Notes under the pieces: model-generated
Databases searched by the model: none
What the model was told of the DNA's origin: nothing
What the model saw: the letters and a program-made list of their open reading frames with translations, nothing else
Made by a program: the position numbers and the translations under genes
Assembly: GCF_051656405.1 (NCBI RefSeq)
Contig: NZ_JBOGBV010000060.1
Coordinates: 1-64,000 of the forward strand
Direction of reading: 5' to 3'
DNA from: Paraclostridium sp051656405
Lineage (GTDB): Bacteria > Bacillota > Clostridia > Peptostreptococcales > Peptostreptococcaceae
DNA: 64,000 nt
Shown: positions 42,004 through 51,156 of the stretch, in pieces
Position numbering within the stretch: position 1 is the stretch's first letter
How the letters are laid out: every line of letters begins with the position of its first letter

Positions 42004-42042
42004 TGTTAAATCCAAATTAGAGATATGTTAACTATTGGTAAA
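42004..42042 (-). promoter_or_regulatory. Pho-box-like repeats upstream of pstS
   Basis: On the minus strand TTTACC, TTAACA, CTAATT and TTAACA occur at an exact 11-base period (42037-42042, 42026-42031, 42015-42020, 42004-42009). Tandem TTAACA-like hexamers at 11 bases are the PhoP-box layout known from B. subtilis. Confidence 0.55.
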
Positions 42043-42117
42043 CAAAATTAAGAGAATGTAAAAATGAGTATTACTTAAATGAAAAATATTTAGGTTAACA
42101 TAATTTATGCAAAATAA

Positions 42118-42149
42118 CAAAGGAATTGGGATATCCCAATTCCTTTCAT
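42118..42149 (-). terminator. Terminator of ppdK
   Basis: GGAATTGGGATATCCCAATTCC is a perfect inverted repeat with flanking AAA/TTT, starting a few bases after the stop codon. Confidence 0.75.
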
Positions 42150-42152
42150 TTA

Positions 42153-44774
42153 CTACTTATTATTTTTTATAGCTGCTTGAGCTGCTGCAAGTCTAGCAAT
42201 AGGTACCCTATATGGTGAACAAGATACATAGTTTAATCCTGTTTTGTAGCAGAATTCTATAGAAGATGGTTCTCCTCCATGCTCTCCACATATACCTAAT
42301 TTAAGATTTGGCTTAACCCCTCTACCTAATTTAGCTGCCATTTGAACTAGTTTACCAACTCCATTTTGGTCTAATACTTGGAATGGATCTTTTTCAAGTA
42401 TTTCACTATTTATATAGTCACCTAAGAACTTATTTGCATCATCTCTTGAGTATCCAAATGTCATTTGAGTTAAGTCATTTGTTCCAAAACTAAAGAAGTC
42501 AGCTTCAGTTGCTATTTCATCTGCAGTTAAACATGCTCTTGGAACCTCTATCATAGTTCCAACTGTATAGTCTACCTTAACTCCTGACTTATCAAGTTCT
42601 TCATTTATTACAGATATTACATTTTCTTTTATAGTTTTTAATTCCTTAACTTCTCCTACTAAAGGTATCATTATTTCTGGGTTAACTTCTACTCCACTAT
42701 TCTTAGCTTCTATAGCTCCTTGTATTATAGCTTTTGCCTGCATCATAGCTATTTCAGGGTAAGTTATTGCTAATCTACAACCTCTATGTCCAAGCATTGG
42801 ATTTAGTTCTTGTAAATCTACTATTCTTTTTCTTATTTCTTTAACTTCAAGTCCCATAGTTTTTGCTAAAGCTTCTATAGCTTCATCATCATGTGGTAAG
42901 AATTCGTGTAGTGGTGGATCTAATAATCTTATATTAACATGTCTTCCATCCATAACTTTTAATATTTCAGTAAAGTCTTCTCTTTGCATAGGTAGTAATT
43001 TTTCAAGAGCAACTAATCTTTGTTCTAATGTTCTTGATAAAATCATTTCTCTAACAGCTGGTATTCTGTCTTCATCAAAGAACATGTGCTCAGTTCTACA
43101 TAATCCTATTCCTTCTGCTCCAAAACTTATAGCAACACTTGCGTCTCTTGGAGTATCTGCATTAGTTCTTACTTGTAATGTTTTGTACTCATCAACCCAG
43201 TTCATAAGTACCTCAAAGTTTCCTGTAAGAGCAACATCTGTTTTTTCTATTACTCCTAAGTAAACACATCCTGTTGATCCATCTAGAGAGATATAATCTC
43301 CTTCTTTTATAACTAATCCATCTACAGTTATTTCTTTATAGTATTCATCTACTTTTATTTCTCCACATCCTGCAACACAACATTTACCCATACCTCTAGC
43401 TACAACTGCCGCATGAGATGTCATACCGCCTCTAGCTGTAAGTATTCCTTGTGCTACTACCATACCTTCTATATCTTCTGGTGATGTCTCTAATCTTACA
43501 AGTATAACCTCTTCTCCTTTTTCAGCTGCCTTTACAACATCATTTGCATTAAAGTATACTTTACCGCAACTAGCTCCTGGAGAAGCTGGTAATCCTTTAG
43601 CTATAAGTTTAGCATTTTTTAAAGATTGCTCTTCAAAGTTTGGATGTAGTAATTGATCTAATTGATTAGGTTCAATTCTCATTATAGCTTCTTTTTCATC
43701 TATTATTTTTTCTTCAACTAACTCAACTGCAATATTTATAGCTGCTTTTGCAGTTCTTTTTCCATTTCTAGTTTGAAGTATATATAATTTTTCATTTTCT
43801 ATAGTAAACTCTATATCTTGCATATCTTTATAATGATTTTCAAGTATATTAGTTATTTTTACAAATTCATCATATATTGCTGGCATAGCTTCTTTTAAAG
43901 TATCTATGTCTTTTGGAGTTCTAATTCCTGCAACAACATCTTCACCTTGTGCATTTATTAAGTATTCTCCAAATAATTTATTTTCTCCAGTAGATGGGTT
44001 TCTTGTAAATGCAACTCCTGTTCCACTAGTCTCTCCCATGTTTCCAAATACCATTGATTGTATATTAACCGCAGTTCCTAAGTTATGAGGAATATCATTT
44101 AACTTACGGTAAATATTTGCTCTTGGATTGTTCCATGATTTAAATACCGCTTTTATAGCTAACATTAATTGCTCTTTTGGATCTTCTGGGAATGTTTGTC
44201 TTAATTCTTTTTTGTATATCTTCTTGTATTCTTCAACTAATACTTTTAAATCTTCACTTGTAAGATCTGTATCAAATTTGTATCCTTTTTCTTCTTTTAT
44301 TTTATCTAAAGCATTTTCAAATTTATACTTTGGAACTCCCATTGCAACATCTGAGAACATTTGTATAAATCTTCTATAACTGTCATATGCAAATCTTTCA
44401 TTGTTAGTATTCTTAGCTATTGCCTTAACTGAAGTATCATTAAGCCCTAAGTTTAATATAGTATCCATCATACCTGGCATTGAGAAAACTGCACCAGAAC
44501 GAACAGATAATAATAATGGATTTTCATTACATCCTAATTTTTTATTTAAAGATTTCTCTAGCTCTACTAATTTTTCTTCTATCTGTAAAACTACATCTTC
44601 TCTTATACTTTCATTATTTACGTAATAGTCATTACAAGCCTCTGTTGATATTGTAAAACCTGGAGGCACTGGTAAGCCTATCTTAGTCATCTCGGCTAAG
44701 TTAGCACCCTTACCACCTAAAAGACTCTTCATTTCCTTTGACCCCTCAGCAAAACTATAAACAAACTTACTCAT
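42153..44774 (-). CDS. ppdK: Pyruvate, phosphate dikinase
   Basis: An 873-residue enzyme interconverting pyruvate + ATP + Pi and PEP + AMP + PPi. The nucleotide-binding domain is N-terminal (LLGGKGANLAEMTKIGLPVPPGF; SGAVFSMPGMMDTILNLG). The swivelling phosphohistidine domain carries GGMTSHAAVVARGMGK, with the Thr used for regulation two before the catalytic His. The C-terminal PEP/pyruvate domain contains GLCRTEHMFF, GHRGCRL, FSFGTNDLTQMTFG and GICGEHGGEP. Length is standard. Its regulators ccpN and ppsR are directly upstream on the same strand. A palindromic promoter region precedes it. Confidence 0.96.
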   Translation of the reverse strand: MSKFVYSFAEGSKEMKSLLGGKGANLAEMTKIGLPVPPGFTISTEACNDYYVNNESIREDVVLQIEEKLVELEKSLNKKLGCNENPLLLSVRSGAVFSMPGMMDTILNLGLNDTSVKAIAKNTNNERFAYDSYRRFIQMFSDVAMGVPKYKFENALDKIKEEKGYKFDTDLTSEDLKVLVEEYKKIYKKELRQTFPEDPKEQLMLAIKAVFKSWNNPRANIYRKLNDIPHNLGTAVNIQSMVFGNMGETSGTGVAFTRNPSTGENKLFGEYLINAQGEDVVAGIRTPKDIDTLKEAMPAIYDEFVKITNILENHYKDMQDIEFTIENEKLYILQTRNGKRTAKAAINIAVELVEEKIIDEKEAIMRIEPNQLDQLLHPNFEEQSLKNAKLIAKGLPASPGASCGKVYFNANDVVKAAEKGEEVILVRLETSPEDIEGMVVAQGILTARGGMTSHAAVVARGMGKCCVAGCGEIKVDEYYKEITVDGLVIKEGDYISLDGSTGCVYLGVIEKTDVALTGNFEVLMNWVDEYKTLQVRTNADTPRDASVAISFGAEGIGLCRTEHMFFDEDRIPAVREMILSRTLEQRLVALEKLLPMQREDFTEILKVMDGRHVNIRLLDPPLHEFLPHDDEAIEALAKTMGLEVKEIRKRIVDLQELNPMLGHRGCRLAITYPEIAMMQAKAIIQGAIEAKNSGVEVNPEIMIPLVGEVKELKTIKENVISVINEELDKSGVKVDYTVGTMIEVPRACLTADEIATEADFFSFGTNDLTQMTFGYSRDDANKFLGDYINSEILEKDPFQVLDQNGVGKLVQMAAKLGRGVKPNLKLGICGEHGGEPSSIEFCYKTGLNYVSCSPYRVPIARLAAAQAAIKNNK

Positions 44775-44794
44775 CTAAAACTCCTCCTAGTATG

Positions 44795-44830
44795 TTTTTT
44801 ATACAGATATACTGTATATTGTATTCAAGC
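44795..44830 (-). promoter_or_regulatory. ppdK promoter with overlapping palindrome
   Basis: On the minus strand a TTGAAT hexamer, 17 bases and TGTATA form a possible promoter. ATACAG-ATATA-CTGTAT (44801-44817) is a 6-5-6 inverted repeat inside it. A related ATATAGTATATT lies before ccpN (about 46535-46546). CcpN is the obvious candidate repressor. Confidence 0.4.
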
Positions 44831-44942
44831 ATGATTAATTTGTTATACCTAAATTTATTATTAAAGTAATAACTAAATTTCTTAGTTATGATTTCCAAAG
44901 TACTCGGTTAAACGTTTTTTTGTCACCTGAACCATTCCTTAA

Positions 44943-44996
44943 AAATCTTAATAAATAAGATTTATACTACACACCGAAAGTAATTCCGATGTGCAC
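44943..44996 (-). terminator. Tandem hairpins after ppsR
   Basis: Two stems: CACATCGGAA/TTTCGGTGTG (44972-44995) and AAATCTTA/TAAGATTT (44943-44963), the second followed by TTAAGG. The tail is a weak terminator, so some read-through into ppdK is possible. Confidence 0.5.
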
Positions 44997-45003
44997 TAAA
45001 ATC

Positions 45004-45840
45004 CTATTTATCGTTATCTCTAAATACTTTTAATCCATTTTCTTTCATTATATCCATTATGATTCCAGCTGTTTCTTCTATTGCTTTGCTAGATACATCT
45101 ATAACTGGGCATCCAACCTTTTTCATTATTTTATCAGAGTAATCTAACTCTTGAAGTATTCTATCAAATTTAGCGTAATTAGCATTACTTGATAATCCTA
45201 AAGCTTTCAATCTTTCTTGTCTTATTTGATTTAACTTTTCAGGAGTATTAGTAAGACCTATTATTTTCTTTTGATTTATTTCAAATACTTCCTTAGGTAT
45301 TGGTATTTCTGGAACTAACGGAACATTAGCCACCTTTATATTCTTATTTGCTAAGTACATACTTAGTGGTGTCTTAGATGTTCTTGATATTCCAAGTAAT
45401 ATTATATCAGCTTGTAATATGCCTCTAGGATCTTTTCCATCATCATATTTAACCGCAAATTCTATAGCTTCTACTCTTTTGAAGTAACTTTCATCTAACT
45501 TTCTTATAATTCCTGGTTCTCTTCTTGGTTTAACTCCTATTTTACTAGCAATTTGCTTTAATATTGGAGTCATTAAGTCTACACAACTTAAATTTTCCTT
45601 GCTACAGTAATCTTCAGTAAATGTTAAAAGTTCATTTTCAACTAATGTATATATAACTATTGCATTTTCTTCTTTAGCACTTTTTAATATTTCTTCTAAA
45701 AAATTAACTTCTACAACATATGGAAATCTTCTTATTTCATAGTCATCCTTTAATTGAAATTGAGATATTGCAGCTTTAGTAACTTGCTGAGCTGTTTCCC
45801 CTACTGAGTCTGATATTACATATATGACTAAATTATCCAT
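45004..45840 (-). CDS. ppsR: Pyruvate phosphate dikinase regulatory kinase/phosphorylase
   Basis: A 278-residue DUF299 protein (YqfL family). It phosphorylates and dephosphorylates the Thr next to the catalytic His of the dikinase in an ADP/Pi-dependent way. Conserved segments are IYVISDSVGETAQQVTKAA at the start, and the P-loop-like GISRTSKTPLSMYLANKNIKVANVPLVPE. It is 11 bases downstream of ccpN and next to ppdK, its likely target. Confidence 0.93.
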   Translation of the reverse strand: MDNLVIYVISDSVGETAQQVTKAAISQFQLKDDYEIRRFPYVVEVNFLEEILKSAKEENAIVIYTLVENELLTFTEDYCSKENLSCVDLMTPILKQIASKIGVKPRREPGIIRKLDESYFKRVEAIEFAVKYDDGKDPRGILQADIILLGISRTSKTPLSMYLANKNIKVANVPLVPEIPIPKEVFEINQKKIIGLTNTPEKLNQIRQERLKALGLSSNANYAKFDRILQELDYSDKIMKKVGCPVIDVSSKAIEETAGIIMDIMKENGLKVFRDNDK

Positions 45841-45851
45841 ATACTCCTCCT

Positions 45852-46493
45852 TTAATTATCCGCTATCTCTAAAAATAGTTTTGTTATGTTAGTTTTAGAA
45901 ATTCTACCAACAACCTTATTTATTATTGTATTATCCCTTTTTATTTCTTCTACAACAGGTATTGAATCTACTTCGTGTTCTATTATTCTCTTTGCTGCTA
46001 GTACAACAGTATCTTCACTTGTAACAGTTACAACATTAGGTGTTCTTGTCATTATCATACCTATAGGTATCTTGTTTATGTCTCCCCCACCTATAGTTGC
46101 TTTTAATAAATCTTTTCTTGATACTATTCCACATAGTTCTTTTTCATCATCTATTATAAATACACTTCCAACATCTGATAAGAATATATTTACTATAGTA
46201 TCATAAACATTTGTATCTTGTGTTACCATTATAGGCATACTCATTATGTCCGCTACAGTTTTATTTTTTATTTTATCTCCTAGTAAGTTAACTTTATCTA
46301 TTCCTGAATAAAAATACCCAACCTTAGGTCTAGCATCTAATACTCCAGTCATAGTAAGTATAGCTAAATCAGACCTTAATGTAGCTCTAGTCACATTAAG
46401 TTTGGCTGCTATGCATTCACTTGTTATAGGTTCACTTTCTTTAACGATATCGATTATCTTTAGTTGTCTATTATTAAGTTGAATAATAATCAC
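45852..46493 (-). CDS. ccpN: CcpN-family repressor (HTH plus two CBS domains)
   Basis: A 213-residue protein. The winged helix is at ~5-60 (QLKIIDIVKESEPITSECIAAKLNVTRATLRSDLAILTMTGVL); two CBS domains lie at ~75-205 (VADIMSMPIMVTQDTNVYDT; IGMIMTRTPNVVTVTSEDT). CcpN represses gluconeogenic genes when glucose is present; in clostridia it neighbours ppdK. The start is odd: a GTG at 46493 follows GAGGAG by only one base, so initiation may use a nearby non-ATG codon. It forms an operon with ppsR. Confidence 0.9.
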   Translation of the reverse strand: MIIIQLNNRQLKIIDIVKESEPITSECIAAKLNVTRATLRSDLAILTMTGVLDARPKVGYFYSGIDKVNLLGDKIKNKTVADIMSMPIMVTQDTNVYDTIVNIFLSDVGSVFIIDDEKELCGIVSRKDLLKATIGGGDINKIPIGMIMTRTPNVVTVTSEDTVVLAAKRIIEHEVDSIPVVEEIKRDNTIINKVVGRISKTNITKLFLEIADN

Positions 46494-46693
46494 ACTCCTC
46501 TTTATTGTGATACACTGTTTATCCGTTTATATCTTATATAGTATATTATATATATTTTATATTGTGTTGTAAATACAGAAATTAAATTTATACATTTAAT
46601 TTCTTATTTATTTAATTACAGTTTTAACCATAGGGCCCTTTTTTATCCCAGTTTAGGCAAAATTCCCCCTATAATCTACTTTTATTAAGGATT

Positions 46694-46727
46694 TAAATAA
46701 CCGAGGAAAAATTCCCTCGGTTATTTT
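46694..46727 (-). terminator. Terminator of glyQS
   Basis: AATAACCGAGG pairs with CCTCGGTTATT across GAATTTTT, followed by T-rich sequence on the minus strand. The remaining ~170 bases up to ccpN hold only an A/T-rich promoter region. Confidence 0.75.
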
Positions 46728-46733
46728 AACAGA

Positions 46734-48800
46734 CTATTTGTACACTATCTTTGATAGGTCACAAATATTTAACATTATGTCATATATTTGTTTTAATATA
46801 GCTAATCTGTTATTCTTTATAGCCTCGTCCTTGTCCATTATCATTACTGAGTCAAACATATTATCTATTGCTGGTCTTAATGATGCGAATGCATCAAGAG
46901 CTTTTGTATATTCTTTATTAGCTAATAAGTGTTCAACATTTGAACTTATTTCTTGGAATTGTTGATATAAATTAAATTCTGCTTCTTCTCTCATTAAGTT
47001 TATATTAACTTTATTAGTTTCAGCTTTTTCTGCTAAAGTCGCAACTCTGTTGAATGCTGTTAACATTTCAACTAACTCACCTTTATCTATCCAAGAGTTT
47101 AAAGCTTTAGCTCTAGCATACATATCTGCTATATCATCTATATTAGAACTTAATATAGCATCTATAACATCATATCTTATGCCTAAATCTCTAAATAAAT
47201 TCTTTATTCTATCTTTGAAGAATTCCATTATTTGATTTAAAACTTCATCTTTATCAAACTCTATAAATGAATAATTATCAAGAGTTAATGATACAAGTTC
47301 TCTTAAGCTTATATCTAAGTTGTTATCCATTAATATATTTATTATACCTAATGCTTGTCTTCTTAAAGCATATGGATCTTGTGATCCTGTTGGTTGTATT
47401 CCTATAGCAAAGAATCCTGCTATAGAATCTAGCTTATCTGATATAGATAAAACTATTCCAGATTTAGTAGCTGGAAGTATATCTCCTGCAAATCTAGGTA
47501 AATAATGCTCAAATATAGCTTCTGCTACATTTTCATTTTCACCACTTACTTTTGCATACTCTCTTCCCATTACACCTTGAAGTTCAGTAAATTCAAATAC
47601 CATACCTGTAACTAAGTCTGCCTTGCATAATTTAGCTGCACGAAGTGTATCTTCTTTTATATCTGTTTCATTTAATTTTTCTAATATATCATTAGCTAAT
47701 TTTTCTATTCTTAAAGATTTATCATAAACTGTACCAAGTTTAGCTTGGAATACAACAGTTTTTAATTTTTCTATGTAGCTTTCTAAAGACTTCTTAGTAT
47801 CTTCTTTATAGAAGAATAGTGCATCTGCAAGTCTAGCTTCTAATACTTTTTCATTACCTTTTTTAACGTTATCAATTCTATGGCTATCTCCATTTCTAAC
47901 AGCTATAAAGTTTGGAAGTAATTTTCCATCCTTTAAAACAGGGAAATATCTTTGATGTTGTTTCATTGGTGTTATTACAACTTCTTTTGGAAGTTTAGCA
48001 TAATCTTCATCAAATTCTCCATAGAATGCAGTTGGATACTCTACTAAATGAGTTACTTCTTCAAGTAATTCTTCATCAAATTCTATTTCTCCACCTAAAG
48101 ATTTCGCAACATCGTCACATTGTTTCTTTATTAATTCTTTTCTTTCATTTTGATTTAATATTACAAAGTTTTCTTCTAGTTTAGTTAAGTATTCATTTAA
48201 AGTGTTTACTTCAAATTCACTTTCTCCTAAGAATCTATGTCCTTTAGTAGTATTAGACGATACTATTCCTTCTAACTCTATATCAAGTACAGAATCATTT
48301 AATATACAAACCATCCATCTTATTGGTCTTATAAATCTCATGTTCTTTCCACCCCAACGCATAGCCTTAGGGAATGTCATAGATTTTATAGCTTCTGGAA
48401 GTATGCTTTTTAAAACTTCACTAGTTAATTGTCCATCTTGCTTTATTTTACCGAAAGCATATTCTTCTTTTCCAACTTGCTTAAAGTATAAGTCTTCTTC
48501 TTTTATACCTTTGCTCTTCATAAATCCTAAAAGAGGTTTAGTATAGTTGCCTTCAGCATCAACAGCTATTCTCTTAGCTGGTCCTTTTACTTCTTCTTCT
48601 AAATCTGATTGTTTTTCACATATATTATTAATTATAACAGTTAATCTTCTTGGTGTAGAATATACATTAACTTCATCAAAAGTTATTCTATTTTCATTAA
48701 AAGATTTAACTATGTTAGTTTTTAATTGGACCATTGCTGAATTTACATATCTTGCAGGTAATTCCTCAACACCTATTTCAAATAAAAGGTAATTTTTCAT
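46734..48800 (-). CDS. glyS: Glycyl-tRNA synthetase beta subunit
   Basis: A 688-residue tRNA-recognition subunit of the heterotetrameric bacterial glycyl-tRNA synthetase. It begins with the signature LLFEIGVEELPARYV; KAMRWGGKNMRFIRPIRW and PKEVVITPMKQHQRYFPV are also conserved. The HD-like region and C-terminal DALR-type anticodon domain (AFNRVATLAEKA) follow. Length is standard. Its ATG overlaps the glyQ stop (TAATG). Confidence 0.96.
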   Translation of the reverse strand: MKNYLLFEIGVEELPARYVNSAMVQLKTNIVKSFNENRITFDEVNVYSTPRRLTVIINNICEKQSDLEEEVKGPAKRIAVDAEGNYTKPLLGFMKSKGIKEEDLYFKQVGKEEYAFGKIKQDGQLTSEVLKSILPEAIKSMTFPKAMRWGGKNMRFIRPIRWMVCILNDSVLDIELEGIVSSNTTKGHRFLGESEFEVNTLNEYLTKLEENFVILNQNERKELIKKQCDDVAKSLGGEIEFDEELLEEVTHLVEYPTAFYGEFDEDYAKLPKEVVITPMKQHQRYFPVLKDGKLLPNFIAVRNGDSHRIDNVKKGNEKVLEARLADALFFYKEDTKKSLESYIEKLKTVVFQAKLGTVYDKSLRIEKLANDILEKLNETDIKEDTLRAAKLCKADLVTGMVFEFTELQGVMGREYAKVSGENENVAEAIFEHYLPRFAGDILPATKSGIVLSISDKLDSIAGFFAIGIQPTGSQDPYALRRQALGIINILMDNNLDISLRELVSLTLDNYSFIEFDKDEVLNQIMEFFKDRIKNLFRDLGIRYDVIDAILSSNIDDIADMYARAKALNSWIDKGELVEMLTAFNRVATLAEKAETNKVNINLMREEAEFNLYQQFQEISSNVEHLLANKEYTKALDAFASLRPAIDNMFDSVMIMDKDEAIKNNRLAILKQIYDIMLNICDLSKIVYK

Positions 48801-49678
48801 TATTTGTCACCTTCCTTTAAAAGTGGATATCCCATTTCTTTTCTTAGCTCTACATAAGCCTTAGCTACTGTTCTAGCCATATTTCTAACTCTACTTATAA
48901 ATGAAGCTCTTTGACTTACACCTATAGCTCCTCTTGCATCTAAAGTATTAAATGTGTGCGAACATTTTAACACATAATCATATGCTGGAGTTATTAATCC
49001 TTTTTCCATAAGTCTTAATGCTTCTTTTTCATATACATCAAATAAGTTAAATAACATATCTGCATCACACTCTTCAAATGCGTATACTGAGTTTTCATAT
49101 TCAGCTCTATTGAATACTTCTCCATATGTTATTTCATCATTCCATTTTAAATCGTATACACTTTCAACTTCTTGAAGGTACATAGCTAGTCTTTCTAAAC
49201 CATATGTAATTTCTCCTGTTTCAAGCTCACACTCTATTCCACCAACTTGTTGGAAGTAAGTAAACTGTGTTATTTCCATACCGTCTAACCAAACTTCCCA
49301 ACCAAGACCCCATGCTCCAACAGCAGTTGCTTCCCAGTTATCTTCAACAAATCTTATATCGTGTGCTTTTGTATCTATTCCTATAGCCTCTAAACTTCCT
49401 AAGTATAACTCTTGTATATTATCTGGAGATGGTTTTAAGATAACTTGGAATTGGTGATGTTGATATAATCTATTTGGATTCTCACCGTATCTTCCATCTG
49501 CCGGTCTTCTAGATGGTTCTACATAACATACTTTCCAAGGTTCTGGTCCTAAAGATCTTAAGAATGTATTTGGGTTCATTGTTCCTGCACCTTTTTCTAC
49601 GTCATAAGGTTGCATCATTATACATCCTTGCTTAGCCCAATAATCTTGTAATGTTAGTATCATATTTTGAAAATTCAT
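48800..49678 (-). CDS. glyQ: Glycyl-tRNA synthetase alpha subunit
   Basis: A 292-residue class II catalytic subunit. Conserved segments are FQNMILTLQDYWAKQGCIMMQPYDVEKGAGTMNPNTFLRSLGPEPW at the start, YVEPSRRPADGRYGENPNRLYQHHQFQVILKPSP, and GWEVWLDGMEITQFTYFQQVGG. Length is standard. It is the first gene of glyQS. Its leader has a promoter and an intrinsic terminator-like hairpin. Confidence 0.96.
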   Translation of the reverse strand: MNFQNMILTLQDYWAKQGCIMMQPYDVEKGAGTMNPNTFLRSLGPEPWKVCYVEPSRRPADGRYGENPNRLYQHHQFQVILKPSPDNIQELYLGSLEAIGIDTKAHDIRFVEDNWEATAVGAWGLGWEVWLDGMEITQFTYFQQVGGIECELETGEITYGLERLAMYLQEVESVYDLKWNDEITYGEVFNRAEYENSVYAFEECDADMLFNLFDVYEKEALRLMEKGLITPAYDYVLKCSHTFNTLDARGAIGVSQRASFISRVRNMARTVAKAYVELRKEMGYPLLKEGDK

Positions 49679-49699
49679 ACGAATACCTCCTGTATTAAA

Positions 49700-49727
49700 A
49701 ACAAAGCCTTTCGTCTACACGAAAGGC
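49700..49727 (-). promoter_or_regulatory. Terminator-like hairpin in the glyQ leader
   Basis: On the minus strand GCCTTTCGT-GTAG-ACGAAAGGC is a 9-bp stem with TTTGTTTTT after it, between the promoter and AGGAGG of glyQ. No T-box sequence is seen. It may be an attenuator or a relocated terminator of the upstream gene. Confidence 0.6.
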
Positions 49728-49753
49728 CATTAAATGGTTATTTTCTAACTTTT

Positions 49754-49782
49754 AGAATATCAAAGTATAGAGTATTTGTCAA
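49754..49782 (-). promoter_or_regulatory. Sigma-A promoter of glyQS
   Basis: TTGACA (49777-49782) and TATTCT (49754-49759) are 17 bases apart on the minus strand; start near 49747. Confidence 0.65.
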
Positions 49783-49814
49783 TATGCTTAAATATTAGTT
49801 TTGTCAACACTTTT

Positions 49815-50390
49815 TTAGTATTTAGTTATATCGTCATCTTCTTTTATTAATTCTTCAGTTATATCTTTATCATCTTTTTTATTATGTTTAACTACATCAG
49901 TAACTTCTTTTGCAGTACTTGTTAACATATTTTTTAGCATATTTAATGTCTCTTCATTTAGTTCTCCTAAATCAACAACTGTTTTGTCTTCTTCATTTTG
50001 AACTTTTATATTAAATTTGCCTATTACAGCTGCTGAAAGTCCCACTAATGTAACTAAAGGTCCTAGTGCTAACCCAACAACTCCAACTGTTAAAGGAATA
50101 TTCATTATAATTTTATTGTCTTTTTCAACTATTACTCTTATAACGTTACTTCTTTTTAGCATTTCTTTTAATTGATTTTTTATTTCTTCTGCATCTTTTC
50201 CTAAAGCAGTTTCCATTTTTTCTTTTGCTTTATTTTTTACTTTTGCAGTTTTTTTGTTTTGCTCTAAATATATTATTGCATCTAATACATTTCCATCACT
50301 AATCACCAATGCTTCTTTAGCTTCTGCATAACTTGCACTTGGAACTCTCTCTAATACTTGATCTATCTTTTCTAATGTTATATCAGTCAT
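49815..50390 (-). CDS. DUF4342 protein with UBA-like N-terminal domain
   Basis: A 191-residue protein. Residues ~1-45 resemble the UBA/TS-N fold (TLEKIDQVLERVPSASYAEAKEALVISDGNVLDAIIYLEQ). Residues ~75-130 contain the DUF4342 core with a hydrophobic stretch (IPLTVGVVGLALGPLVTLVGLSAAVIG). The C-terminus is acidic and charged. The ATG at 50390 overlaps the recO stop codon (ATGACTGA), so translation is coupled. Function is unknown; the recO linkage is common in clostridia. Confidence 0.82.
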   Translation of the reverse strand: MTDITLEKIDQVLERVPSASYAEAKEALVISDGNVLDAIIYLEQNKKTAKVKNKAKEKMETALGKDAEEIKNQLKEMLKRSNVIRVIVEKDNKIIMNIPLTVGVVGLALGPLVTLVGLSAAVIGKFNIKVQNEEDKTVVDLGELNEETLNMLKNMLTSTAKEVTDVVKHNKKDDKDITEELIKEDDDITKY

Positions 50391-51156
50391 CAATATCAGC
50401 TCCTTTATTATTTTCTATTCCTTGTAATAAGTGTAATGATTTTGTGTTTGCATTGTCAACGTAAACCTGAACGTATACTTTTAAAATTTTTGTTAGTTCA
50501 TTTACTAAGTATTTTGATACCTTAGCCTTACTACAAGTTAATATATCATTTCTAAAAATATAATCCATTAATTTTATAGTAGTGCTATCAATTTTAAAAT
50601 TATACACATGGTTTTCTTTACACTTTTCACATAGTATTCCACCTTCATCAACATTAAATACACTACTTTTAAGATTTGTAGTATTACAGTTGACGCATCT
50701 ATTTACTATTGGTTTAAAGCCTATATAGTCTAAAAACTTTAGTTCAAATGCTCTAGTTATGTATTCTTTATCAACCTCATTTTGAGTATATAGATAAAGA
50801 GTTTGCGCTAGTAACACAAAAAGCCTGTTATTAGTTTGATTTTCATATATAGATCCATCTACTAAACTTGTTATATATGTAGCATAGGAAAAAGCTTCTA
50901 TATCATATGCAATATCATAAAAGTTTTTAATGGTCTCACTTTGACTTACTCTATACATATTGCCTTGTTTTTTTAAAGTAAAGTTAGAGTAGGAGAAAAC
51001 CTGAGAAGAAGATAACAACGAGCTTTTATTTCGTTTTGCGCCTTTTGCTATAGCTGATATCTTCCCAAGTTTTCGTGTAAATATTGTTAAAATTAAATCA
51101 TTTTCTTTATATCTTGCTGATCGTAGTACTATCCCCTGGGTGTTCACAATTATCAT
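50383..51156 (-). CDS. recO: DNA repair protein RecO
   Basis: A 257-residue recombination mediator that loads RecA with RecF/RecR. The N-terminal OB fold (IVLRSARYKENDLILTIFTRKLGKISAIAKGAKRNKS) is diagnostic. A zinc finger follows in the middle (CVNCNTTNLKSSVFNVDEGGILCEKC). It overlaps yqzL upstream and the DUF4342 gene downstream, forming a coupled three-gene unit. Confidence 0.95.
   Translation of the reverse strand: MIIVNTQGIVLRSARYKENDLILTIFTRKLGKISAIAKGAKRNKSSLLSSSQVFSYSNFTLKKQGNMYRVSQSETIKNFYDIAYDIEAFSYATYITSLVDGSIYENQTNNRLFVLLAQTLYLYTQNEVDKEYITRAFELKFLDYIGFKPIVNRCVNCNTTNLKSSVFNVDEGGILCEKCKENHVYNFKIDSTTIKLMDYIFRNDILTCSKAKVSKYLVNELTKILKVYVQVYVDNANTKSLHLLQGIENNKGADIDD

Noticed and set aside
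49678..49782. T-box riboswitch before glyQ
   Set aside because: The leader is about 70 nt and no AGGGTGG-type T-box or specifier-loop structure is seen.
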